Below are positions 28,717-38,849 of a stretch of 64,000 nucleotides of DNA, piece after piece (positions within the stretch are counted from its first letter, which is position 1; each line of letters begins with the position of its first letter). Origin of the DNA: Rhizobium chutanense (lineage in GTDB: Bacteria; Pseudomonadota; Alphaproteobacteria; Rhizobiales; Rhizobiaceae); contig NZ_NWSV01000004.1 in NCBI RefSeq assembly GCF_002531935.1, positions 62,001 through 126,000 of the forward strand, in the 5' to 3' direction. The position numbers and the translations under genes are program-made. Under the pieces are notes generated by a model. The model searched no databases. It worked only from the letters and a program-made list of their open reading frames with translations, and was not told where the DNA came from.

Positions 28717-29286
28717 ATGTTGAAAGAATTTCGTCCCGCAGTCGTCATGATCGTCGCCACCACGGCCATCACCGGCCTTCTCTACCCGCTCGCCATGACG
28801 GGTGCGGCACAGGCCCTCTTCCCGGCCCAGGCGAACGGCAGCCTGATCGAGAAGAACGGCCAGGTGATCGGCTCGGCACTGATCGGCCAGGCCTTTACCA
28901 GCGACAAATATTTCCACGGCCGCCCGTCGGCTGCCGGCGACGGCTATAATGCCAGCGCCTCCAGCGGCTCGAACCTCGGTCCGACCAGCCAGAAGCTGAT
29001 CGACCGCGTCAAGGGCGACTACGAGGCCGCCAAGGCTGCAAATCCAACGGCTGACGTGCCCGCCGACCTCGTCACCGCTTCGGGCAGCGGCCTCGATCCC
29101 GATATTTCGCCAGAGGCCGCCTACTTCCAGGTGGCCCGCGTCGCCAAGGCACGCAACATCGACGAGGCGAAGATCAAGGCGCTGGTCGACGGCGCCGTCC
29201 AGGACCGCGAACTCGGCATTCTCGGCGAGCCCACCGTCAATGTTCTGGCGTTGAATCAGAGCCTTGATGCTTCTATGACTGAGTGA
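28717..29286 (+). CDS. kdpC: Potassium-transporting ATPase subunit C
   Basis: A 189-residue subunit with one N-terminal membrane helix (about 8-28) and a periplasmic domain. It has the KdpC motifs [20 protein letters not shown] and [19 protein letters not shown]. KdpC aids ATP binding and assembly of the pump. AAGGAG precedes the ATG, 22 bp after kdpB. A palindromic element of about 120 bp follows before kdpD. Confidence 0.95.
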   Translation: MLKEFRPAVVMIVATTAITGLLYPLAMTGAAQALFPAQANGSLIEKNGQVIGSALIGQAFTSDKYFHGRPSAAGDGYNASASSGSNLGPTSQKLIDRVKGDYEAAKAANPTADVPADLVTASGSGLDPDISPEAAYFQVARVAKARNIDEAKIKALVDGAVQDRELGILGEPTVNVLALNQSLDASMTE

Positions 29287-29307
29287 AGGTTGCGGGCTAC
29301 AACCTCT

Positions 29308-29425
29308 CCCTCATTCCTGTGCTCGTCACAGGAATCCAGCCACGCGAAGTCCTTCGCGTGAAAGGAGTCCTAAGCGTCGCAGACGCGACGCTGCTGGATC
29401 CCTGTGACGAGCACAGGGATGAGGG
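29308..29425. repeat. Cruciform-type palindromic mosaic element between kdpC and kdpD
   Basis: A 32-nt arm (29308-29339) pairs with 29394-29425 at 30 of 32 positions. Two perfect inner hairpins lie between: CACGCGAAG/CTTCGCGTG (29341-29360) and AGCGTCGC/GCGACGCT (29373-29392). The whole can fold as a three-way junction. The core CTGTGACGAGCACAGG resembles repeated palindromes I recall in rhizobial intergenic DNA. It separates pump genes from sensor genes in the same direction and probably sets different mRNA levels. Confidence 0.8.
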
Positions 29426-29465
29426 AAGGTGGAGCAAGCCTCCCCGACAGGAAAGACCGAACCGC

Positions 29466-32170
29466 ATGCCAGACGACAATCGCGACCAGGCCGGCAGGCC
29501 CTCGCCCGATGCGCTTCTTGAAAAAGCCCGGGCGGAGACGCGCGGCCGTCTGAAGATCTTTCTCGGCGCCGCCCCCGGCGTCGGCAAGACCTATGAGATG
29601 CTGATCTCCGGCCGTGCCAAGATCGCCGACGGTCTCGATGTCGTCATCGGCGTCGTCGAGACCCACGGCCGCAAGGAGACCGAGGCGCTCGTTGCCGGTT
29701 TCGAGATCATTCCCCGTGTCGAAATCGACTACAAGGGCCGGCCGCTCGCGGAAATGGACCTCGACGGCATCCTCGCCCGCCAGCCCGATCTCGTGCTGGT
29801 CGACGAACTCGCCCACACCAATGCCGAGGGCAGCCGTCACCCGAAACGCTATCTCGACGTCAAGGAACTGCTCGATCGCGGCATCGACGTCTATACGACG
29901 CTGAACATCCAGCATGTCGAAAGCCTGAACGACGTCGTCTCGCAGATCACCCGCATCCGCGTGCGCGAGACGGTGCCGGACTCGATCATCGACCTTGCCG
30001 ACGATGTCGAGATCATCGACCTGACGCCCGACGACCTGATCAAGCGGCTGCATGACGGCAAGGTCTACATGCCGCGCACCGCCGAGCGGGCGCTGACCAA
30101 TTATTTCACGCCGGGCAACCTGACGGCGCTGCGGGAGCTGGCGCTGCGCAAGACCGCCCAGCGTGTCGACGACCAGCTGCTCACCCACATGCAGGCCCAC
30201 GCCATTTCAGGTCCCTGGGCGGCGGGCGAGCGCGTCCTCGTCTCGGTCGACCATCATCCGCGTTCCGCCTCGCTGGTCCGTTACGCCGCCCGCATGGCCT
30301 CGCGGCTGCGCGCGCCCTGGGCTGCCGTCTATATCGAGACCAACCGCTCGATCAATCTGAGCGAGGCCGAGCGCGACACGGTCGCAGCGACCTTGCGGCT
30401 GGCCGAACAGCTCGGCGGCGAAGCATTGACCATTCCCGGCCGCGAAGTAGCCGAAGAGCTCGTCCGCCATGCCAGCGCCAACAACGTCACCCACATCGTC
30501 ATCGGCGCCCCGAAGAAGCCGACATGGCGCGACTGGTGGAGCCGTTCGGTCACCGACGAGCTGATCCGCAGGACCGGCGAGATCAGCGTCCACGTCATAT
30601 CGGGCAATGAGAAGGACGGCACCGTCGCGCGCGGCGTCAGGGCTGCGGCCACCGCACCGCCGCTGGATTTCAGGGCCTATCTGCTGGCGACCGGTTATGT
30701 CGCCATCGCGCTCGCCGTCGGCGTCGTGCTCGATCAGGTGCTCGACGTGCGCAACCTCGCCCTCGTCTTTCTGATGGCGGTGCTGACCTCGGCGGTCATT
30801 CATGGCCTGCGGCCGGCGCTCTACAGCTGCATTCTCGGCGCGCTCTCCTTCAATTTCTTCTTCCTGCCGCCGCGCTACACGCTGACGATCAGCGATCCGG
30901 AAAGCGTGCTGGCGCTGTTCTTCTTCCTCGGCGTCGCCATCATCGCCAGCAACCTGACCGCAACCGTGCAGCGCCAGGCCGCCGCCGCCCGGCAGCGGGC
31001 GCGCACGACCGAGGATCTCTATCTCTTCTCCAAGAAACTCGCCGGCACCGGCACGCTGGACGACGTGCTCTGGGCGACCGCCTTCCAGCTCGCCTCGATG
31101 CTGAAGGTTCGCGTCGTGCTGCTGCTGCCGGAGGAAGGCAGCATCGCCGTCAAAGCCGGTTATCCCCCCGACGACACGCTCGACGATGCCGATATCGCCG
31201 CCGCCCGCTGGGCCTGGGAGCACAATCATGCCGCCGGCCGCGGCGCCGATACGCTGCCCGGCGCCAAACGCCTCTATGTGCCGCTCAGAACCGGGCGCAC
31301 CGCCGTCGGCGTCATCGGTCTCGACAGCGACCGCCGCGACGGACCGCTGCTGACGCCGGAGCAGCAGCGGCTGCTCGATGCGCTGGCCGACCAGGCGGCC
31401 CTTGCCATCGAACGCGTCCAGCTTGTCGCCGATGTCGACCGGGCAAGGCTCGCGGCCGAAGCCGACCGGCTGCGCTCGGCCCTGCTGACGTCGATCTCGC
31501 ATGATCTGAAGACGCCGCTTGCCGCCATTCTCGGCGCCGCCGGCACGCTGCGCGACTATTTCACCGCCATGCCGGAGGAGGATCGCAGCGACCTGCTTTC
31601 AACGGTCGTCGACGAATCCGAGCGCCTCAACCGCTTCATCGCCAACCTGCTCGACATGACCAAGATCGAATCCGGGGCGATGGAGCCGAATTCTGCGCTG
31701 CATTATGCCGGCGATATCGTCGGCAGCGCGCTGGCCCGCGCCGCCAAGATTCTCGAGCACCACAAGACCGAGATGAGGATTCCCGCCGACCTGCCGATGG
31801 TGCGCGTCGATCCGGTCCTGTTCGAGCAGGTGATCTTCAACCTGCTCGACAATGCCGCGAAATACGCGCCAGAGGGATCGGTGGTTCAGATCGAGGGCTG
31901 GGCCGATGCCGACTACGTCGTCGTGCAGGTCTCGGATGAAGGTCCGGGCATTCCGCCAGCCGATCTCGCCCGCGTCTTCGACACCTTCTACCGGGTGCGC
32001 AAGGGCGACCAGGTGCGCGCCGGCACCGGCCTCGGCCTTTCCATCTGCCGCGGCTTCATCGAGGCGATGGGCGGCACGATCACCGCCGGAAACCGGATGG
32101 CCGGCCAGGGCGCCGTCTTCACCATCCGCATGCCGAAACCCAACGACATTCCGAAACTGGACGAACTTCC

Positions 32171-32174
<4 letters not shown>
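29466..32174 (+). CDS. kdpD: Osmosensitive K+ channel sensor histidine kinase KdpD
   Basis: A 902-residue sensor kinase. In order: the KdpD domain with Walker A GAAPGVGKT (34-42), a universal-stress-like domain (about 250-380), four close membrane helices (about 405-500), a GAF region, HisKA with phospho-acceptor His679 in SISHDLKTPLAAI, and HATPase with NLLDNAAKYAPEG and GTGLGLSICRGF. It senses low K+ or turgor and phosphorylates KdpE. The frame is open into the palindromic element from 29283, but that part is repeat DNA; ATG 29466 follows AGGAAAG. The stop overlaps kdpE (ATGA). Confidence 0.94.
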
Positions 32175-32863
<689 letters not shown>

Positions 32864-32934
32864 CTCCCCTCGCGCTGCCCGAACGCACCAGCGTCCCGCC
32901 CAACAGCATCGAACCAGATAATATTGAGAATGAC

Positions 32935-33390
32935 ATGAACCTTCCCAACATCATCCGGCCGGAACACACTTTCATCGGTGTGTCGGCGCCGACGAAATGG
33001 CGCGCGCTGCAGCTTATAGCGGACAAGGCCGCCAAGGCTTTCTCCGCCGACGGCCAGGCCATTCTGAAGGCGCTGGAAGAGCGTGAGAAGCTCGGCTCCA
33101 CCGGCATCGGCAACGGCATCGCCATTCCACACGCGGCGATCGACGGCATGAGCAGCCCGCGCGGCCTTCTGCTGCGCTTTGCCCAGCCGCTGGATTTCGA
33201 AGCGATCGACGATATCCCGACCGACATCGCCTTCGTGCTGCTTTTCGGCGAAAACAATCGCGGCGAATATCTGAACGTACTGTCCGCCATCGCACGGCGC
33301 CTGCAATCGGACGGCACGCTTGCCGCCATGCGCAAGGCACGGACGGTCGACGAATTTTATTCCGATTTCATCGCCGATTCCCGGGTATGA
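32935..33390 (+). CDS. PTS EIIA(Ntr)-type protein (PtsN-like)
   Basis: A 151-residue PTS EIIA type-2 domain. The phospho-acceptor His66 lies in STGIGNGIAIPHAAI, followed by LRFAQPLDFEAIDD and a regular C-terminal helix with SAIARRLQSDG. It resembles PtsN of the nitrogen PTS, a regulator rather than a sugar carrier. In E. coli dephospho-EIIA(Ntr) binds KdpD and stimulates it (established), and PTS(Ntr) effects on transport are known in R. leguminosarum. Position 71 bp after kdpE suggests a second ptsN paralogue devoted to Kdp. ATG 32935 has only a weak ribosome site. Confidence 0.83.
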   Translation: MNLPNIIRPEHTFIGVSAPTKWRALQLIADKAAKAFSADGQAILKALEEREKLGSTGIGNGIAIPHAAIDGMSSPRGLLLRFAQPLDFEAIDDIPTDIAFVLLFGENNRGEYLNVLSAIARRLQSDGTLAAMRKARTVDEFYSDFIADSRV

Positions 33391-33416
33391 AAAAGGCGCG
33401 GCCCAAAGGCCGCGCC
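33390..33416 (-). terminator. Rho-independent terminator of the porin gene
   Basis: Read on the minus strand, GGCGCGGCC (33416-33408) pairs with GGCCGCGCC (33403-33395) around a 4-nt loop and is followed by TTTTT. It lies 31 bp beyond the porin stop. On the plus strand the same stem directly follows the ptsN-like stop but has no T-run, so it would act mainly for the porin. Confidence 0.8.
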
Positions 33417-33447
33417 CGCTCGTCTGCGTTCACGCGCTCAGGCGATC

Positions 33448-34464
33448 TTAGAAATCGCGCTGGAAGCGGAGGAAGCCGAACACTTCGTCGTCGCCTTCGT
33501 CCTCATCGTGATATTGCACGCTGAGCTTGGTGCGGAGGTCGTCGACGATGCGGTAATCGATCGTGACGCCTGTGGTGTAGGCGCTGCCGCCGCTGAAGCC
33601 GTTGCCGTCAGCGTCGAGCGAGATGTTTTCGAAGTACTGGAAGCCGGGGGTGACCGACCACTTGTCGTTGATCTTCAAGGCGTATTCTGCTGCGATCGTC
33701 CATTCGGACTCTTCGTAGTAGTAGTTGGCGCCGCTTGCCCAGACGCCGGCAATGCCGAGCGTGCCCGGGCCGATGTCGGCATAGACGATGCCGCGGACAG
33801 CGACTTCGCTGGTGTCGGTGTCATAACCGGCCAGCAGGTAGGCGCTGATGGCGCCGGCCTTGTAGGAGACCTGGCCTGCGACACCGTAGTTGTTCGGGCC
33901 TTCGCCCGGCTTGGTGGCGTAGTCGTCTTCCAGTTCGTCGACCGAAAGGCCGGCCGTGAAAGCACCCGACTCGTACTGATAACGGATCGAGTTATGGGTC
34001 GTTTCGTTGCTGGCGAGCGTATCGGTCTCGCCGCTCATGTCGTCATCCCACCAGCTGTAGAGCTTACCGACGCGGAAACCGGCAATGTCGATATAGCCTT
34101 CGTCAAGCAGCGCTTCCTGGTCGGAGGCGCTGTCGGCATTGTAGCGCAGCGTGATGACGCCGGTCAGTGTACCGTACTCGGTGTCGTTCTTGGCCTGGAA
34201 GGTGACCTGACCGCGAGTCCAGAAGTTTACGTCGGAATCGCCGGAGATCTGATCACCGAAGCGCACCTCGGTACGGATGTAACCGCCGATCGAAAGGCAT
34301 GTTTCCGTCCCCGGAATATAAAAATAGCCGGTCCCGTAGGCGTCGCAAACGCGAACATATTCCACGGGCTCGGGTTCCGCCGCCACGATGGCATCGGCGG
34401 CACGGGCTCCGGAGGCCGCGGCAAGGGCGGCAACGGAGGCAAAAAGGATCGTTCTGATATTCAT
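33448..34464 (-). CDS. Alphaproteobacterial outer-membrane porin (Porin_2/RopA type)
   Basis: A 338-residue beta-barrel porin. A signal peptide ends at ARA (about residue 22). The mature part starts with the typical acidic/proline stretch AEPEPVEYVRVCDAYGTGYF and has the conserved pair of Cys in VCDAYG and ETCLSIGGYIRTEVRFG. Alternating strands follow, with a terminal aromatic residue in FLRFQRDF. Rhizobia carry several such porins (RopA). It is convergent with ptsN and has a strong terminator. Confidence 0.9.
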   Translation of the reverse strand: MNIRTILFASVAALAAASGARAADAIVAAEPEPVEYVRVCDAYGTGYFYIPGTETCLSIGGYIRTEVRFGDQISGDSDVNFWTRGQVTFQAKNDTEYGTLTGVITLRYNADSASDQEALLDEGYIDIAGFRVGKLYSWWDDDMSGETDTLASNETTHNSIRYQYESGAFTAGLSVDELEDDYATKPGEGPNNYGVAGQVSYKAGAISAYLLAGYDTDTSEVAVRGIVYADIGPGTLGIAGVWASGANYYYEESEWTIAAEYALKINDKWSVTPGFQYFENISLDADGNGFSGGSAYTTGVTIDYRIVDDLRTKLSVQYHDEDEGDDEVFGFLRFQRDF

Positions 34465-34822
34465 TTTGAATTGCCCTAACAGGTTTGGAATGCGAGGCGC
34501 ATTTCAAGGGATGCCCCCGCGTAGCGGCCGGTGAATACGACCGCACGGGAGGCGATATAGGAATCCGCAAGTGTCATCGTGGCAAAAACCCGGCAAAAAT
34601 CCGCATGACCGTGTCCCTTTCATGGAGGAACTGTGGCCAAAAAAACACAACCCTGCGGCGGGGGCGCGGTTGGCCGATTGGCCGCGGCCAACTCCGGCAC
34701 GTCCATTTCAAAATCGGCCATCAAATGGAATGACATTCTAACGACCCCGGCGGAACCGGAAGAACCTTCGTTTCATTATACGACTGACTTGATAGAGTTA
34801 AGACAGAAAACAGGAGGGTTCC
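34465..34822. other. 358-bp intergenic region between porin and sulfate-binding genes
   Basis: The divergent control region must hold both promoters. I see no clear consensus hexamers. It has one GC hairpin, GTTGGCC (34669-34675) with GGCCAAC (34686-34692), and an A-run before it. The AT-richer 34770-34815 segment, upstream of the AGGAGGG ribosome site of sbp, is the likeliest place for the sulfate-operon promoter. Confidence 0.5.
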
Positions 34823-35848
34823 ATGCAGACACAACGGCTCACCAGGCTCATCGCAGCGGCGGTCATGGCAGGCAGCTTCGCGATCGGGGGCATCGCTCCG
34901 GCATTCGCCGATCAGACGCTTCTCAACGTTTCCTATGATCCGACTCGCGAATTGTATAAGGATTTCAACGCCGCCTTTGCCGCCAAGTGGCAAAAGGATA
35001 CCGGTGAAGCCGTGACGATCCAGGCATCGCATGGCGGCTCCGGCGCCCAGGCCCGCTCCGTCATCGACGGCCTCGATGCAGACGTCGTCACCCTGGCCCT
35101 CGAAGGCGATATCGACGCCATCGCCAAGAAGACCGGCAAGATTCCGGCCGACTGGAAGACCAAGCTGCCCAACAATTCGACGCCCTATACGTCGACGATC
35201 GTCTTCCTCGTTCGCAAGGGCAACCCGAAAGGCATCAAGGACTGGGGCGACCTGGTCAAGGACGACGTGCAGGTCATCACCCCGAACCCGAAGACCTCGG
35301 GCGGCGCCCGCTGGAACTTCCTGGCTGCCTGGGCATGGGCCAAACAGGCGAATGGCGGCGACGACGCCAAGGCGCAGGACTATGTGACGAAATTGCTGCA
35401 GCACGTTCCGGTTCTCGATACCGGCGCGCGTGGGGCAACGACGACCTTCGTCCAGCGCGGCCTCGGCGACGTGCTGCTTGCCTGGGAGAACGAAGCCTAT
35501 CTTTCGCTCGAGGAACTCGGTCCCGACCAGTTCGAGATCGTGACGCCGACCTTCTCCATCCGCGCCGACCCGCCGGTCGCCGTCGTCGACGGCAATGTCG
35601 ACAAGAAGGGCACGCGCAAGGTCGCCGAAGCCTATCTCAACTATCTCTATTCCGACGAAGGCCAGAAGATCGCCGCCAAGCATTATTACCGGCCGATCAA
35701 GCCTGAAGCCGCCGATCCGGCCGATATCGCCCGCTTTCCGAAGCTGACGCTCGCCACCATCGACGACTTCGGCGGCTGGAAGGAAGCCCAGCCGAAATTC
35801 TTCGGCGACGGCGGGGTATTTGACCAAATCTACAAGCCGGCACAATAA
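34823..35848 (+). CDS. sbp: Sulfate ABC transporter periplasmic binding protein
   Basis: A 341-residue sulfate-binding protein. A signal peptide ends at AFA (after residue 29). The mature start [17 protein letters not shown] is diagnostic for Sbp/CysP, and [18 protein letters not shown] matches the anion-binding half. AGGAGGG precedes the ATG. First gene of sbp-cysT-cysW-cysA. Sulfate (or thiosulfate) is delivered to CysTW in the inner membrane. Confidence 0.92.
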   Translation: MQTQRLTRLIAAAVMAGSFAIGGIAPAFADQTLLNVSYDPTRELYKDFNAAFAAKWQKDTGEAVTIQASHGGSGAQARSVIDGLDADVVTLALEGDIDAIAKKTGKIPADWKTKLPNNSTPYTSTIVFLVRKGNPKGIKDWGDLVKDDVQVITPNPKTSGGARWNFLAAWAWAKQANGGDDAKAQDYVTKLLQHVPVLDTGARGATTTFVQRGLGDVLLAWENEAYLSLEELGPDQFEIVTPTFSIRADPPVAVVDGNVDKKGTRKVAEAYLNYLYSDEGQKIAAKHYYRPIKPEAADPADIARFPKLTLATIDDFGGWKEAQPKFFGDGGVFDQIYKPAQ

Positions 35849-35856
35849 TAGACTTC

Positions 35857-36714
35857 ATGAAAGCACATAGCCCCACGCGGTGGCGGTTCAAGCGGCCGAG
35901 CGTCATTCCGGGTTTCGGAATGGCGCTCGGTCTCACATTGACCTGGCTCACCCTTCTGATCCTCATCCCGCTCTCCGGCCTTGCCGTCCGGTCGAGCGCG
36001 CTCGGCTGGGAGAAATTCTGGTCGATCGCGTTCGATCCACGCATATTGAACGCGCTGCGCATCAGCTTCGGCAGCGCCTTCATCGCTGCGATCATCAACG
36101 CCGTCTTCGGCATCATTCTCGCCTGGGTGCTGGTACGCTACCGTTTCCCCGGCAAGCGCGTCATCGACGCCATGGTCGACCTGCCCTTCGCGCTGCCGAC
36201 GGCCGTCGCCGGCATTGCATTGGCGACGCTCTACGCGCCGAACGGCTGGATTGGCCAGTTCCTGACCCCGCTCGGCATCAAGATCGCCTTCACGCCGGCC
36301 GGCATCGTCGTGGCGCTGATCTTCGTCGGCCTGCCTTTCGTGGTGCGCACCGTGCAGCCCGTCATGGAGGAAATCGACAAGGAAGTGGAAGAGGCCGCGG
36401 CAACGCTCGGCGCCAACCGCCTCCAGACGATTTTCCGCGTGCTGCTGCCGGGGCTGGCGCCGGCCGTGCTCACCGGCTTCGCGCTCGCTTTTGCCCGCGG
36501 CGTCGGCGAATACGGTTCGGTCATCTTCATCGCCGGCAACCTGCCGTTCAAATCGGAGATCGCGCCGCTGCTGATCGTCATCAAGCTCGAAGAGTATAAT
36601 TATGCGGCAGCGACCGGCATTGCGGCGATCATGCTGGTGATCTCGTTCGCCATGCTGCTGGTCATCAATCTCATCCAGAGCTGGAGCAGGCGGAGGTACG
36701 GCCATGGCGCTTGA
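35857..36714 (+). CDS. cysT: Sulfate ABC transporter permease CysT
   Basis: A 285-residue permease with six membrane spans and the EAA loop [41 protein letters not shown] is typical of CysT (CysU). It starts 8 bp after sbp and overlaps cysW by 11 bp. Confidence 0.92.
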   Translation: MKAHSPTRWRFKRPSVIPGFGMALGLTLTWLTLLILIPLSGLAVRSSALGWEKFWSIAFDPRILNALRISFGSAFIAAIINAVFGIILAWVLVRYRFPGKRVIDAMVDLPFALPTAVAGIALATLYAPNGWIGQFLTPLGIKIAFTPAGIVVALIFVGLPFVVRTVQPVMEEIDKEVEEAAATLGANRLQTIFRVLLPGLAPAVLTGFALAFARGVGEYGSVIFIAGNLPFKSEIAPLLIVIKLEEYNYAAATGIAAIMLVISFAMLLVINLIQSWSRRRYGHGA

Positions 36715-37576
36715 TGCGACCGTTCAACCAGCAAAGCTGCGTTCGGTGACCACCGAACACAGGTTTGCACGCTTCAGCCTGATCGCCCTATCGCTGGTCT
36801 TCCTGCTGCTGATCCTGCTGCTGCCGCTCGCCGCCGTCTTCGTCGAGGCCTTCCGCAAGGGACCGGGTCCCTTTCTCCAGGCGCTCGGCGATCTCGAAAC
36901 CTTCTCGGCGATCAGGCTGACGCTGATCGTCGCCGGTGTCAGCGTGCCGCTCAACCTCGTCTTCGGGGTTGCCGCCGCCTGGGCGATCGCCAAGTTCGAG
37001 TTCAAGGGCAAGGCGTTCCTGACGACCCTGATCGACATGCCGTTCTCGGTCTCGCCTGTGATTTCAGGCCTGGTCTTCGTGCTCTTGTTCGGCGCCAATA
37101 CCTGGCTCGGCCATTGGCTGAGCGCCCACGACATCAAGATCCTGTTCGCCGTGCCGGGGCTGATCCTGGCGACGATGTTCGTCACCTTCCCCTTCGTCGC
37201 CCGCGAACTGATTCCGCTGATGCAGGAGCAGGGAACGGCCGATGAGGAGGCAGCTTTGTCGCTCGGCGCCAGCGGCTGGCAGACCTTCTGGCACGTGACG
37301 CTGCCGAACATCAAATGGGGCCTGCTCTACGGCGTGCTGCTCTGCAATGCCCGCGCCATGGGCGAATTCGGCGCCGTCTCGGTGGTGTCGGGCCATATTC
37401 GCGGCCAGACGAACACCATGCCGCTGCAGGTGGAAATTCTCTACAACGAATATAATTTCACCGGCGCTTTTGCCGTCGCCACGCTTTTGGCCTTGCTGGC
37501 GCTCGTGACTCTTGTTTTGAAGACGCTGCTGGAAATGCGCTATAGCGCTGAGATCTCCGCCAGCCGGCGGCATTGA
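36704..37576 (+). CDS. cysW: Sulfate ABC transporter permease CysW
   Basis: A 290-residue permease partner of CysT. The EAA loop is [21 protein letters not shown], and the CysW motif [20 protein letters not shown] is intact. The start lies inside the end of cysT (11-bp overlap), indicating tight coupling. Confidence 0.92.
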   Translation: MALDATVQPAKLRSVTTEHRFARFSLIALSLVFLLLILLLPLAAVFVEAFRKGPGPFLQALGDLETFSAIRLTLIVAGVSVPLNLVFGVAAAWAIAKFEFKGKAFLTTLIDMPFSVSPVISGLVFVLLFGANTWLGHWLSAHDIKILFAVPGLILATMFVTFPFVARELIPLMQEQGTADEEAALSLGASGWQTFWHVTLPNIKWGLLYGVLLCNARAMGEFGAVSVVSGHIRGQTNTMPLQVEILYNEYNFTGAFAVATLLALLALVTLVLKTLLEMRYSAEISASRRH

Positions 37577-37586
37577 AGGATTTGGA

Positions 37587-38627
37587 ATGGAAGTACGCGT
37601 TCAAAACATCCGCAAGGAATTCGATCGTTTTCCGGCGCTGCACGATGTCTCGCTCGGCATCCGCTCCGGCGAGCTGATCGCCCTGCTCGGCCCTTCCGGC
37701 TCCGGCAAGACGACATTGCTGCGGCTGATCGCCGGCCTGGAAAGCCCGACCGAGGGGCAGATCTTCTTCGGCGACGAGGATGCCTCGAAGAAGACCGTGC
37801 AGCAGCGCAATATCGGCTTCGTCTTTCAGCATTATGCCCTGTTCCGTTATATGACGGTGCTCGACAACGTCTCCTTCGGCCTGAAGGTCAGAAAGGGCGC
37901 GCGGCGGCCTGCGAAGGCCGATATCCGCCGGCGGGCGCTGGAACTGCTCGAACTCGTGCAGCTTTCCGGCCTTGAGAAACGCTATCCGGCACAGCTTTCC
38001 GGCGGCCAGCGCCAGCGCGTGGCGCTCGCCCGCGCCATGGCTGTCGAGCCGAACGTGCTGCTGCTCGACGAACCCTTCGGCGCGCTCGATGCCCAGGTGC
38101 GCAAGGACCTGCGCAAATGGCTGCGCGAGATCCACGACCGCACCGGCCACACCACCGTCTTCGTCACCCACGACCAAGACGAAGCTCTGGAACTCGCCGA
38201 CCGCGTCGTCGTCATGAGCCAGGGTGCGATCGAACAGGTCGGCACGCCTGACGAGGTCTATGACAACCCGAATTCTCCGTTCGTCTTCGGCTTCATCGGC
38301 CAGTCGAACTGCCTGCAGGTCGAAATCTCGGGCGGCGACATCCGCTTCGACGGCCGCTCGCTCGGCCTCAATGCCGACGGCGAGCCGGACGGCCCGGCGC
38401 AGCTCTATTTCCGCCCGCATGACGTCAGGCTCTGCGAATCGGCTGAAAACTGCATCGCCGGCCAGCCGGTCTCCAGCCGCCGCGTTGCCGGCACGCGCCA
38501 TATCGAATTGGATATCGGTAATGACCGACCGCATATCGAGATCGAGCTGCCGCCGAGCGAGGCCGACAGACTCGACCGCAACCGCGTGGCGTTCAAGCCG
38601 ACTCGCTGGAAGCTGTTTCGCAGCTGA
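37587..38627 (+). CDS. cysA: Sulfate ABC transporter ATP-binding protein CysA
   Basis: A 346-residue ATPase. Walker A is GPSGSGKTT (35-43), Q-loop FVFQHYALF, signature LSGGQRQRVALARA, Walker B VLLLDEPFGALD, switch His in FVTHDQDEA. A C-terminal TOBE-like domain (about 240-346) has YFRPHDVRL, typical of CysA. AAGGATTTGGA precedes ATG. Last gene of the sulfate operon. Confidence 0.92.
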   Translation: MEVRVQNIRKEFDRFPALHDVSLGIRSGELIALLGPSGSGKTTLLRLIAGLESPTEGQIFFGDEDASKKTVQQRNIGFVFQHYALFRYMTVLDNVSFGLKVRKGARRPAKADIRRRALELLELVQLSGLEKRYPAQLSGGQRQRVALARAMAVEPNVLLLDEPFGALDAQVRKDLRKWLREIHDRTGHTTVFVTHDQDEALELADRVVVMSQGAIEQVGTPDEVYDNPNSPFVFGFIGQSNCLQVEISGGDIRFDGRSLGLNADGEPDGPAQLYFRPHDVRLCESAENCIAGQPVSSRRVAGTRHIELDIGNDRPHIEIELPPSEADRLDRNRVAFKPTRWKLFRS

Positions 38628-38658
38628 TCGGCGCAAACGGCGCTGTAACGCATTGAGT

Positions 38659-38696
38659 TGCTGCATAATTCCTTAATTTTTGGGAATTATGCAGCA
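38659..38696. repeat. Perfect 14-bp inverted repeat after cysA
   Basis: TGCTGCATAATTCC (38659-38672) and GGAATTATGCAGCA (38683-38696) flank a 10-nt T-rich loop. No T-run follows, so it is not a simple terminator. The ATTATGCAGCA core resembles a motif I recall recurring in Rhizobium intergenic DNA; this needs a genome search. It could end the cys transcript or be a small palindromic repeat. Confidence 0.65.
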
Positions 38697-38849
38697 GATG
38701 CCTCCGGGCGCATCGCCGGAATCGTATTTGGCGAGAGTCCCTCAGGATTTTTGTTATCTAAGGTTGTTTGTATTTCAATCATATGACGAGTAAAAGATTT
38801 TGCGCGTTAATCATAAAGGGCTGGACTCATTCCTAGGAGGCACCTGGCG

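Noticed and set aside
26616..28772. 718-codon open frame antisense to kdpB
   Set aside because: It mirrors the kdpB gene; composition is dominated by Arg/Asp/Gly typical of GC-rich antisense frames and no domain is seen.
29283..29465. N-terminal extension of KdpD through the palindromic element
   Set aside because: The extension translates the repeat and has no similarity to KdpD; ATG 29466 begins the conserved protein.
34620..34739. 39-codon frame in the porin/sbp intergenic region
   Set aside because: No ribosome site and contains the GC hairpin; composition is not protein-like.
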